DNA of 64,000 nucleotides, from contig NZ_JABWGX010000011.1 of NCBI RefSeq assembly GCF_021730435.1, positions 62,001 to 126,000 of the forward strand, read 5' to 3'. The position numbers and the translations under genes are program-made. Every line of letters begins with the position of its first letter. The first letter of the stretch is position 1. The notes beneath the pieces were generated by a model. That model was not told where the DNA came from and made no database searches. It saw only the letters and a list, made by a program, of their open reading frames with translations. The DNA comes from Xanthobacter agilis (lineage in GTDB: Bacteria > Pseudomonadota > Alphaproteobacteria > Rhizobiales > Xanthobacteraceae). Below, piece after piece: positions 9,801-17,948 of the stretch.

Positions 9801-12800
9801 TCCAGGCAGAACGCCACCGTGTCGCCGCGCCCGACGCCGCTCCGCGCGAGGCGCGCCGCGAGATCGCCACTCGCCCGCGCGAGGGCCGACCAGGAGAGGA
9901 CGCCTTCCGCGTCGATCACCGCATCGGCGTCGGGCCGCTCCGCCGCCCAGCGCGCCACATGATCGGCAAGGGACGTGGCCGGCGCCTCCGGCGCACGCAC
10001 GGCCGCCGGGCTTCCGGTGAAGCCCTCCAGGATCTCGCGATAGCGCGCGACCCACCCTTCCACGCGGGCAGGGTCGAACAGGTCGGTGTTGAAGTTCGCC
10101 TCCACCGTCAGCCCCTCGGCATCGGCCTCAAGGTTCCAGTTGAGGTCCCAACGCACGCTGCCGTGGTCGTTGGCGCGCGCCTGCGGCGTGAGCGCGCCGA
10201 AGGCCGGCAAGGCCTCCATCTGGTCGAGGTTGAAGGAGACGCTGGCGAGCGGCGGGCGCGCGGGATCGCGCTTCACGCCACACGCCTTGACGATGGCCGG
10301 AAAGGGATAGGCGGGATAGGCCAGCGCCCGCGCCATGGCGCTGCGGGCAACACCGATGGGGTCCGCGCCGCTGATGCCGGAAAGGCGGAGCGGGAGCGTG
10401 GTGATGCAATAGCCGGTGAGCCCCGGCTCTCCCACCATGGGCTGCCCCGCGGCGAAAATGGCCACGGTGAGGTCATCTGCGCCCGAGAGTTCGCACAGCA
10501 ATTGCCCATAAGCGGCGAGGCACAGGGTGAAAAGCGAACAGTCGCGCGCGCGGGCGAGATCGAGCACGCGAGCGGACAAGGCATCCGGCAGGCGCAGGCG
10601 CACCTGCCCGCCCGCATGGGTCTGGAGCGGTGGACGCGGCCGGTCCGCCGGCAGATCCAGGGCCGGGGGCGGTGGATCAAACACCTGCCGCCAGTGCGCG
10701 GCGGCGGCCGGGTCCGCGGCGGCGGCACGGGCAAAGGCGGCGAAGCGCGCATAAGGCACCGTCGCCGGCAGATCGGCGGCGAAGCCGGCGCGACGGGCGC
10801 TATAAAGACGCGCCAAATCGTGTGCGAGCACCTGCATCGACCAACCATCGGTCACGATATGCGGCTGGATGAGGACAAGTTCGCTCGCCGCCCCGCCGAT
10901 CCGCAACAGCGCCGCGCGCAGCAGCGGGGCCGCCGCGAGGTCGAACGGCCGCGCCGCAGCAGCCCGCACCCAGGCGGCGGCCGCCGCCGTGTCCGGCAGA
11001 TCGACCTCCTCAAGGCTCAAGGCGACAGCACGGGCGATGACCGCCTGCGCGCCGCCCTCCGCAAAGCGCATGCGCAGGCTGTCATGGCGCGCCGAAAGGT
11101 CGCCCAGGGCCTCGCGCAAGGGGGCCGCCTCCAGCACGCCCTCGAAGCGCAGAACGAGGCTCTGGTTGTAGGCGGCCGCGCTTTGCGGACTGAAGGCGGA
11201 AAGCACCCACAGCGCCTGCTGGCCCGGACAGGTCTCGATGCTCGCGTGTGCCGCAGGTCGCGGCGCCTCGCCCATCAGGCCGACCGAGGCGAGGGCGCGC
11301 GCGCTCTCGACCACCGCCTCCACCACCTGTTCCAGGTCCGCATCGCTGTGCGCGGTGGAGAGGAAGCAGGTGCGCCCCTCCCACACATAGACGCCGCGCG
11401 AGATGAGCTGATTGTAAAAAAGGTCGCTCGCCCCCACGAAGCGGAACAGGGAGGCGAAATGCTCCACCCGGAGCGCGCGGCCCTCCTCCTCCAGACGGGC
11501 ATTGAGGCGGTGGCAGAGGGCGGTGGTGCGCGCGTTCAGGCGGTCCTGGAGCGCGGGACCGGCGGCTTCCAGATGGCCGAGCACGGCGGCAGCCGCCGCC
11601 ATGGTGAGCGGATTCTTGTTGAACGTGCCGGCGAAGAAGGTGCGTTCGGCCCGTGGGCCGCCGGCGTCGTCCAACGGCCAGGTGCCGCCGTCGATCCCGT
11701 CCAGGAACGCGCTGCGGCCGGAGACGACGCCGATGGGCAGACCGCCACCCACGATCTTGCCATAGGTGACGAGATCGGCCCGCACGTCCGCCCACGCCTG
11801 CGCGCCACCGGACGCCACGCGGAAGCCGAGCAGCACCTCGTCGAAGATCAGCGCCGCGCCGACGCGGGCGGTGAAGGTGCGCAGCCATTGCAGGAAGGCG
11901 CGTGGTTGCAGGCTCGGCCGCCGGCTCTGCACCGGCTCCACGATCACCGCCGCGAGGCTATCCGACAGCGCCTCCAACGCGGCCTGACTGCCCTCCGGGT
12001 CGGCATAATCGAGCACCACCACATCCGCCACCATGCCGAGCGGGGTGCCGCTGGCAAGGGTGGCGCTGCTGCCGTCCGGCGAGGTGCGCGCCAGGGTGCC
12101 GTCGAAATGGCCGTGATAGGAGCCGGCGAACATGGCCACCCGCGTGCGGCCGGTGGCGTGGCGGGCGAGCCGGAGGGCGGTCATCACCGCCTCGGTGCCG
12201 CTGTTGCAGAACACCACCCGCTCGTTGCCGGTGAGGCGGGCGATGCGCGCGGCCACCTCCCCCGCCTGTTCCGCCTGCGGCCCCAGGAACAGGCCCTGCT
12301 CGGCGAGCTGGCGGCCCATGGCATCCACCACCATCGGCGGATTGTGGCCGAACAGCTGGACGCCGAACCCCATGGTCAGGTCCACATAATCGTTGCCATC
12401 GGCATCCGTGATGTGGCTGCCGGCGCCCTTCACCCCGATGATGGGGTAAAGCATGGCCTTGGTCTCGGGCCGGAAGCCGGCCACCGCCCGGCTGTCGGCG
12501 AGCACCGCGCCATGGGCTTCGCGATGGCGGCGGGAAGCGCGGCTTCTGGCGACATAGCGCGCGGCAAAATCAGCGATGAAACCGCCGGCCTCGGCGCTCA
12601 TCGTCTCGACCTGGGGCGTCGGTGACTGGGGCGCGGATGCCTGGGACATGGATGCCTGGGACATGGATGCCTGGGGCGCGGATGCCTGGGGCGCGGATGC
12701 CTGGGGGTCGGTGCGTGCGCGCGCGGTGGCGCTGGCTCCGGATGCGACAGCTCCGGATGCGGACAGCGCGACCGGCGCCTGGGCCAGAACCTCGCGCACG

Positions 12801-15790
12801 ACACGATCCAGCAGCGCGCGCGGGGTGCTGAGGCTCTCGAACAGCTCACGACGGGGGATCGCCACCTTCCAGCGTCGCTCCAGGGTGGATAGGGCCTCGG
12901 TCAGCGCGAGGGAATCGATGCCGAGTGAGAAGAAGCCGGTTTCGCCAGCGAGTGCCGCCGCATCCAGTTGCAGGCTGCGTTGGAGGCTGGCCGACACCGC
13001 CGCCCGCACCTCGTCCGCGTCGAGCCGGCGGGCGGGGGCGGGTAGCGCGACCGCAGGCGCCGCGCCCGGCGTCGGCGGGCTGACGCGCGGCCGATCCGGC
13101 GCCGCGATCCAGTGCGGCGCACTGGCGAAGGGATAGCCGGGAAGGCACGCCCGCCGGCCCCCGAGGTCCGGCCAAGTGATGTCGAGCCCGGCCGCGAACA
13201 GGCGACACAAAGCGAGGGCCAGGGTCTCCCTCGCCGCGCGATTGCGGCGCATGGTGGGGACGAAGCGCAGCGCCTTGCCCTGGAAACCGGGCGCGCGCTG
13301 CGCCAGGGCCAGCAGGCTGGCGGCCGGGCCGATTTCGACCACCACCGTCACGCCAGCGGCGGCGATGACGTCGAGCCCCTCACCGAAACGCACGGGCGCG
13401 CGGATCTGCCGCCCCCAATAGGCCGGATCGCGCAGCGCCGCCCCGGTGGCGCCGGTCACGTTGGACACGACCGGCAGCCGCGGCTCGGAAAGGGCGGCGC
13501 CGCGCACCACCTCCTCGAACGGCGCCACCGCCGGCTCCATCAGGTGCGAATGGAAGGCATGGCTGGTGGCGAGGCGCTGGCAACCGATGCCGGCGGCATC
13601 CAGATCCGCCAGCAGCGCGCCGATCGCCGCGCCCTCGCCCGACACCACAATCTCATCGGGCGCATTGAGGGCGGCGATGCCGAGGTGCGGCGCATGCCGG
13701 TCCAAAAGCGGGGCAAGCCGCTCCAGCGGGGCGAACACCGCCGCCATCTCGCCCCCACGCGGCAGCTCCCCCATCAGCCGGCCGCGCGCGGCCACCACAT
13801 CGAGCCCCGCCTCGAACGGGAGCACGCCGGCGACGCACGCGGCCGACCATTCCCCGAGGCTGTGGCCGGCGAGCACGTCCGGCCGCACGCCGAAACCCGC
13901 GAGGCGCTCCGCCAGCGCGCATTCGAGCACGAACAGCGCCGGCTGGGCATAGGCCGTATCGGTCAGCCGCGCGCCGGCCGCGGGGTCGCACATCAGGCCG
14001 GCGAGGTCGAGGCCCAGGCGCTGCCCGGCCCCCTGCACCCGGTCGCGAAACGCGGTGTCGCAGCCGTAAAGATCCGCCGCCATGCCCGGCCACTGGCTGC
14101 CCTGGCCGGAAAACAGGAAGGCGACCTTCGGCCGCTCCGGGCCGGCGATACCCATGGCGCCGACCGGCGGCTCGTCCCCGGCGGCGATGGCGCGCAACCC
14201 GGCAATCGCCTCCTCCCGGCTGCGCGCGAGGCAGGCGGCGCGATGGGCGAAGCGGCCCCGCCCGCTCGCCAGCGCGGCGGCGACCTCCTCAAGGGGAAGG
14301 TCGCAATGGGCGGCAAGATGGTCCGCCAGGGCCGCCGCGAGGCGGCGCAGGCCGTCCGCGTCCGGCGCCGAGAGCGGCAGGATCGGCGGCAGGATCGACG
14401 GCGGCGCCTCCGCCTCGCAGGTGAAGGCAGGCGCCGCTTCCATGATCACATGGGCGTTGGTGCCGGAGAAGCCGAAGCTGCTCACCGCCGCGCGGCGGTG
14501 CCCGCAGGCGGGCCAATCCAAGGCGCGGTCGATGACCTTGACGGGCAGATCCTCCCAGGCGATGCGCGGATTGGGGCGGGATTGGTGCAGCGTCGCCGGC
14601 AGGCGCCCGGCCTCCAGCGCCAGCACCATCTTGACGAGGCCCGCGATGCCGGCGGCGGCCTCCAGGTGCCCGATATTGGTCTTGGCGGAGCCCAGCAGCA
14701 AAGGCGAAGACCGCTCCGCGCCATAGGCATCGGCAAGGGCCTGCACCTCGATGGGATCCCCGAGCGGCGTGCCCGTGCCATGGCACTCCACCGCCTGGAC
14801 CTCGTGCGGCGACAGGCCGGCAGCGGCCAGCGCGGCGGCGATGACCGCCCGTTGCGCGGCGCGGCTCGGGGCCGTGAGGGCGCTCGCGTGCCCGTCATGA
14901 TTGATGGCGCTGCCGCGAATGACGGCGCGGATGCGATCCCCGTCACGCACGGCGTCGGCTAGGCGCTTCAGCACCACGATGCCGCCGCCCTCACCACGCA
15001 CATAGCCGTCGGCGGCGGCGTCGAACGTGCGGCAGGCGTGGCCTGGACCGAGCATGCCGGCAGCTCCGAGCGCCGCCGTCACGGCCGGATCAAGCACAAG
15101 GTTCACGCCGCCCGCGAGCGCCAGGTCGCATTCGCCCGCGCGCAGGGCGCGGCAGGCGGCGTGGACCGCCACCAGCGAGGACGAGCACGCCGTGTCGATC
15201 ACCAGCGCCGGCCCGGTGATGTCCAGCCAATGGGAAATGCGGCCGGCGGCGATGGACCCCGCGTTGCCCAGGATCGCCGCCGGCGAGAGCGCATCGGCGG
15301 CGTGAAAGCGCGTTTCGTAATCCTTGGCGCCGAGCCCCAGGAACAGCCCGGTTGATCGCGGGCGCCGGCCGGCGTCGGCATAGCCGGCGTCCTCCAGCCC
15401 ATGCCACGCCAGCATCAGCGCCAGCCGATGCTGCGGGTCCATGGCGTCGGCCTCGTCGGGCCGCAGGCCGAAGAAAGCAGCGTCGAAGCGGTCCACGCCG
15501 TCGAGATAGCCGCCGGGCGGCAGTCCCTCCCGTTCCGGGCGGTCGGCGGGCGCGGGGCGCACCGCATCGCGCCCTTCAAACAAAAGGTTTGCGTACTCTT
15601 GTGCCGAGGCGGCCTGCGCGACGCGCGCGGCGAGGCCGACGATCGCCACCGGCGCCGCAGCCGACGCCACCTCGGCCCGCACAGCATCCAGACGACCTTC
15701 GAGCGCAAGCAAGAGATCCGCGATCTGCTCGGGGCGCAGCCGCGCCAGGCGGTGGGTGAGATCGGCGCGACGGTCCTCAATCACGCCCAC
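6878..15790 (-). CDS. Hybrid PKS-aminotransferase-NRPS (KS-AT-ACP-AMT-C-A-T-E), iturin/mycosubtilin-like
   Basis: A 2970-residue megasynthase. Domains in order: KS (active Cys202 in DTACSSSL, HGTGT, NIGHLEAAAG); AT (Ser644 in GHSLGEW, HAFH motif typical of malonyl-CoA); ACP (Ser960 in LGIDSL); a Gln/Ala/Ser linker; a class III PLP aminotransferase (FDEVLLGFR, Lys1345 in TYGKIVGGG); C (His1644 in PHIVTDGW, first His replaced by Pro); A (core FTSGSTGRPKG near 2083); T (Ser2478 in LGGDSI); and a C-terminal E domain (PLTPIQRWF, HHVVFDMVSW, EGHGREP, VSFNFLGD). Specificity residues read DLTKIGHIGK, matching Asp-activating codes. Predicted role: extend an acyl chain by two carbons, aminate the beta carbon, condense it with Asp and epimerise it. 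The start overlaps the upstream ligase gene by 14 bases. The E motif has DM where DG is usual, so its activity is uncertain. Confidence 0.93.
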   Translation of the reverse strand: MGVIEDRRADLTHRLARLRPEQIADLLLALEGRLDAVRAEVASAAAPVAIVGLAARVAQAASAQEYANLLFEGRDAVRPAPADRPEREGLPPGGYLDGVDRFDAAFFGLRPDEADAMDPQHRLALMLAWHGLEDAGYADAGRRPRSTGLFLGLGAKDYETRFHAADALSPAAILGNAGSIAAGRISHWLDITGPALVIDTACSSSLVAVHAACRALRAGECDLALAGGVNLVLDPAVTAALGAAGMLGPGHACRTFDAAADGYVRGEGGGIVVLKRLADAVRDGDRIRAVIRGSAINHDGHASALTAPSRAAQRAVIAAALAAAGLSPHEVQAVECHGTGTPLGDPIEVQALADAYGAERSSPLLLGSAKTNIGHLEAAAGIAGLVKMVLALEAGRLPATLHQSRPNPRIAWEDLPVKVIDRALDWPACGHRRAAVSSFGFSGTNAHVIMEAAPAFTCEAEAPPSILPPILPLSAPDADGLRRLAAALADHLAAHCDLPLEEVAAALASGRGRFAHRAACLARSREEAIAGLRAIAAGDEPPVGAMGIAGPERPKVAFLFSGQGSQWPGMAADLYGCDTAFRDRVQGAGQRLGLDLAGLMCDPAAGARLTDTAYAQPALFVLECALAERLAGFGVRPDVLAGHSLGEWSAACVAGVLPFEAGLDVVAARGRLMGELPRGGEMAAVFAPLERLAPLLDRHAPHLGIAALNAPDEIVVSGEGAAIGALLADLDAAGIGCQRLATSHAFHSHLMEPAVAPFEEVVRGAALSEPRLPVVSNVTGATGAALRDPAYWGRQIRAPVRFGEGLDVIAAAGVTVVVEIGPAASLLALAQRAPGFQGKALRFVPTMRRNRAARETLALALCRLFAAGLDITWPDLGGRRACLPGYPFASAPHWIAAPDRPRVSPPTPGAAPAVALPAPARRLDADEVRAAVSASLQRSLQLDAAALAGETGFFSLGIDSLALTEALSTLERRWKVAIPRRELFESLSTPRALLDRVVREVLAQAPVALSASGAVASGASATARARTDPQASAPQASAPQASMSQASMSQASAPQSPTPQVETMSAEAGGFIADFAARYVARSRASRRHREAHGAVLADSRAVAGFRPETKAMLYPIIGVKGAGSHITDADGNDYVDLTMGFGVQLFGHNPPMVVDAMGRQLAEQGLFLGPQAEQAGEVAARIARLTGNERVVFCNSGTEAVMTALRLARHATGRTRVAMFAGSYHGHFDGTLARTSPDGSSATLASGTPLGMVADVVVLDYADPEGSQAALEALSDSLAAVIVEPVQSRRPSLQPRAFLQWLRTFTARVGAALIFDEVLLGFRVASGGAQAWADVRADLVTYGKIVGGGLPIGVVSGRSAFLDGIDGGTWPLDDAGGPRAERTFFAGTFNKNPLTMAAAAAVLGHLEAAGPALQDRLNARTTALCHRLNARLEEEGRALRVEHFASLFRFVGASDLFYNQLISRGVYVWEGRTCFLSTAHSDADLEQVVEAVVESARALASVGLMGEAPRPAAHASIETCPGQQALWVLSAFSPQSAAAYNQSLVLRFEGVLEAAPLREALGDLSARHDSLRMRFAEGGAQAVIARAVALSLEEVDLPDTAAAAAWVRAAAARPFDLAAAPLLRAALLRIGGAASELVLIQPHIVTDGWSMQVLAHDLARLYSARRAGFAADLPATVPYARFAAFARAAAADPAAAAHWRQVFDPPPPALDLPADRPRPPLQTHAGGQVRLRLPDALSARVLDLARARDCSLFTLCLAAYGQLLCELSGADDLTVAIFAAGQPMVGEPGLTGYCITTLPLRLSGISGADPIGVARSAMARALAYPAYPFPAIVKACGVKRDPARPPLASVSFNLDQMEALPAFGALTPQARANDHGSVRWDLNWNLEADAEGLTVEANFNTDLFDPARVEGWVARYREILEGFTGSPAAVRAPEAPATSLADHVARWAAERPDADAVIDAEGVLSWSALARASGDLAARLARSGVGRGDTVAFCLERGAGPLVAMAATSHLGAAFVPLEPEHPAAHHAAVLADSGAKVLIADASLHDGAVSVPVVAWNRHAPERDMPPRVTCAAGDLAYILFTSGSTGRPKGVKVSCGGLQAYAGAMLHRLSVPGPVVFGIVTSFAADLGYTSVIGALACGGMLNVVDGPTARDPAALVAWMDRHPIDVLKIVPSHLSALITTPEAAALLPRRALICGGDVLTFALVDRLRSLRPDLRIFNHYGPTETTIGCAMVEVTEALARAPTEDGRVPVGRALDGAVLDIVDDAGDVLPAGRTGEIRVRGAGVALGYVGLAPGAASGFVLAPDGTRAYRTGDLGSMGADGLVRFLGRTDDMVKIRGHRVDPNGVAMVIRGCLGVADAAVLVERGEGGAARLFAAAVAPGQTAESLGARIADVLPEAQRPARLAIVAALPLTANGKVDRKALMALFATPRPQAGGPAIAEGPLGALLALWRELFAAAAGGIGPDDDFFALGGDSIMAIQLAGKARAAGWLLSPTQIFTAPTPRLLADVMRPVVASPDVDRGPVAEAVPLTPIQRWFMDLPMPDRRRWALTAVFDLPDGVSEEALRGAFSAAVQRHDALRTCLRDGAPPLQQAGAPVPVLVRTRVADGDDRGAAEDAMADDLMAELDPASGRQCAAGLVEGGGTRRLVVAVHHVVFDMVSWAILAEDLAAALAVPPRPVAAPATAWSWWCHNQAQTAPAFEVERAYWRAVDTGAPTAVPLDHPEAPDIEGEEGCRDMRLDAALAEPLLADLADRFGLQAHESTLALVARSLFAWAGGPILIELEGHGREPLDPAIDLSRTIGWFTTRYPVALPAGTSDLAHWLLEAKDALRAVPRRGIGSGMLRSGAAVPAEPRPQVSFNFLGDIGRFGHAGLRLVRLGAGRERDPEAGRPHRLAFNCWQEEGALVVRCAFGAGHATATIDRLMGAIRAEAGAWVTEVAAAPRRYSPSDFSGVDLSQDELDALLSDL
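12631..12705. repeat. Five exact-length 15-bp tandem repeats in the synthase linker
   Basis: Units GCGCGGATGCCTGGG and ACATGGATGCCTGGG alternate as one, two and two copies, with a decayed sixth copy at 12616-12630. On the coding strand they give the pentapeptide repeat Q-A-S-(A/M)-(P/S) between the ACP and the aminotransferase domain. The unit length keeps frame, so copy number could vary between strains without disrupting the protein. Confidence 0.9.
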
Positions 15791-17948
15791 GGGCGCCTCC
15801 CTCGATCATGGACAGAAGTTCCTCCAGGTCCCCGCCCTGGCGGGGTCCGGCCACCTTCCGCGCAACCGCCGCCGGCTCTGCTGGCGGCCCGCACAGGTGC
15901 GCGACGATGGCGCCGATGGTCGGGTAGTCGAAGGCGAAGGTCTGCGGCAGCTCCCGCCCGCAGTGGGCGCCAAGGGCGGCGGCCAGTTCCACCGCATCGA
16001 TGGAGGTGAGACCAAGCTCGCTTAGGCCGCGTTGCGCGGCCACCTCGGACACGGGCAGCTCCAGCCGCTGGGCCAGCCATTCTCGCAGCCACGATCCGAG
16101 GGCCGCCGCGTCTCCCCCCGGCACGGGCTGCGACGCGGACGGAACCGCTCCCGCACGCCCCCGTTCGCGCGCGCTGCGCCACTCGGCGATGACCGGCAGC
16201 GCGCCGTCGCGCCACGCCCGGCCGTTGGCCGAACGCTGGATCTTGCCGCTGGAGGTGCGCAGCACCGCGCCCGGCTCCACCAGCACGATGCGCGCAAGCT
16301 GAAGCTCCAGATTTTCCCAGACGGCGGCGCTGATGGCGCTGAACAGGGGGTCGGGATCGGCGCGGCGCTGGGTGCGCTCCAGTTCCTGCACCAGCACCAC
16401 CTGGACGCCGCCATGGTCGTCGGCGACGCTGAAGGCGGCGCCGCTGCCGATGCGAAGGGCCGGGTGCGCGGCCTGCGCCACCCGCTCGATATCCTGCGGA
16501 TAATGATTGGCGCCGGACAGGATGATGAGGTCCTTGATGCGGCCGGTGATGCACAATTCACCGTCGATCATGGCCCCGAGATCGCCGGTGCGCAGATAGC
16601 CGTTCGGGTCATCCTCGCCGGCGATGCGCACCCCGAAGGTGGCGGCGCTCTCCTCCACGCGGCGCCAATAGCCGCGGGCGATGGTGGGTCCGCCGACCCA
16701 GACCTCGCCCACCCCGTCCGGCGGCAGGCGGCGGAGCGTCTGCGGATCGACGATGGCGACCGGCACGTCGGCCAGCGGCGCCCCGCACCCGGCGATCACG
16801 CTGCGGCGAGGCGCCGAAGGCGTGGTCGAGGGCGGGGCGAGCGCGATCCGGCCCGCTTCCAACGCCCCCGGATCGAGCGTGAACAGCCGGGGCGCCATCC
16901 CCACCGGGCTCGCCGTGACCGCCAGGGTCGATTCCGCAAGGCCATAGGCCGGCGCGAACGTCTCACGGCGGAACCCATAAGGGCCGAACGTATCCGTGAA
17001 AGTCTCCATCACCTGCGGATCGATGGGCTCCGCGGCGTTCATGGCCATGACCAGGGAGGAAAGGTCGAGCCCTTCGCGCTGCTCGGGCGCGATCCGGCGG
17101 TTGCACAGGTCATAGGCGAAGCTCGGCGCGGCGGTATGGGTGCCGCGAAAGCGGGTGATGGCGTCGAGCCACAGCACCGGCCGCTGCAGGAAGCTGTTGG
17201 GCGCCATCTGCACCACCGGACAGCCGGAGAACAGCGTCTGCAACAGGCCGAAGATGAGCCCGAGGTCATGGAAGGCCGGCAGCCAACTCACCATGGTGCT
17301 GGCCGGCGAAAGACCCCACGCCGCTTCCATGCGGGCCATGTCCGCCATGAGGTTGGCGTGGCTCACCTCCACCCCTTTCGGCAACGCGGTGGAGCCGGAG
17401 GTGTATTGGATGAAGCAGGTCGCCTGCGGATCCACCGCCCGCAGCGGAGCCGCCCGCGCCGGATCCAGGTCGAGGCCGCCGAGATCGTGCCAGCGCAGGG
17501 CGCCGAGAACGGTGCTGTCAGCCCGCCAATGGGCGACCTGCTCGGCCACGCCACCGCCCGTGAGCGCCACCTTTGCGCCGCTGTCGGCCGCGACCGCCTG
17601 CAGGCGCGCGATCAACCGGTGCCGGCGTGGCGGATTGATCGGCACCGCGAGGCGGCCCGACCATTGGCAGGCCAGAAACGCGACCAGGAAGTCGACGCAG
17701 GGCTGGAACACCAGCAGCACGGGCGCGCCGGGCGCGCTTTCCCGCTCCAATACGCCGGCCACGGCCGCGACGCGCGCCGCCAAGGCGGCGGCGGTGCAGT
17801 GCTCCGCCACCGCGCCATGACTGTCGAGGAAGGTGATCGACCAGCGGCCATCGGGCGCCCGCGCCAACGCCTCCAGCCGCAGCGCGATGGTGCCGGCCTG
17901 CGCCGCGGCGGTCACTGCGGCTGCGCCTGTTGCTGCAGCTTCTGCCAT
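15777..17948 (-). CDS. Fatty acyl-AMP ligase with C-terminal acyl carrier protein
   Basis: A 723-residue loading enzyme. The adenylating part carries QYTSGST, SWLPAFHDLGLIFG, APAYGLAEST and YLRTGDLG with GRIKDLIILSGANHYPQD, the wording of FAAL enzymes that activate fatty acids as acyl-AMP and pass them to a carrier protein rather than to CoA. The last ~90 residues form an ACP with LGLTSIDAVEL (phosphopantetheine Ser649). The partner is the KS of the next gene, which starts inside its 3' end. FAAL-ACP followed by KS-AT-ACP-aminotransferase is the start of iturin, mycosubtilin and puwainaphycin pathways. The ATG at 17948 lies 37 bases inside the exporter gene; this overlap supports translational coupling. 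Confidence 0.9.
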   Translation of the reverse strand: MAEAAATGAAAVTAAAQAGTIALRLEALARAPDGRWSITFLDSHGAVAEHCTAAALAARVAAVAGVLERESAPGAPVLLVFQPCVDFLVAFLACQWSGRLAVPINPPRRHRLIARLQAVAADSGAKVALTGGGVAEQVAHWRADSTVLGALRWHDLGGLDLDPARAAPLRAVDPQATCFIQYTSGSTALPKGVEVSHANLMADMARMEAAWGLSPASTMVSWLPAFHDLGLIFGLLQTLFSGCPVVQMAPNSFLQRPVLWLDAITRFRGTHTAAPSFAYDLCNRRIAPEQREGLDLSSLVMAMNAAEPIDPQVMETFTDTFGPYGFRRETFAPAYGLAESTLAVTASPVGMAPRLFTLDPGALEAGRIALAPPSTTPSAPRRSVIAGCGAPLADVPVAIVDPQTLRRLPPDGVGEVWVGGPTIARGYWRRVEESAATFGVRIAGEDDPNGYLRTGDLGAMIDGELCITGRIKDLIILSGANHYPQDIERVAQAAHPALRIGSGAAFSVADDHGGVQVVLVQELERTQRRADPDPLFSAISAAVWENLELQLARIVLVEPGAVLRTSSGKIQRSANGRAWRDGALPVIAEWRSARERGRAGAVPSASQPVPGGDAAALGSWLREWLAQRLELPVSEVAAQRGLSELGLTSIDAVELAAALGAHCGRELPQTFAFDYPTIGAIVAHLCGPPAEPAAVARKVAGPRQGGDLEELLSMIEGGARGRD

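Noticed and set aside
7037-12625. A very long plus-strand open frame opposite the hybrid synthase
   Set aside because: It is the GC-driven antisense shadow of a clearly domain-bearing gene; its product is low-complexity (Arg/Gly/His rich) with no motif.
12600-12760. CRISPR-like array
   Set aside because: The units are contiguous 15-bp tandem repeats in coding frame with no spacers.
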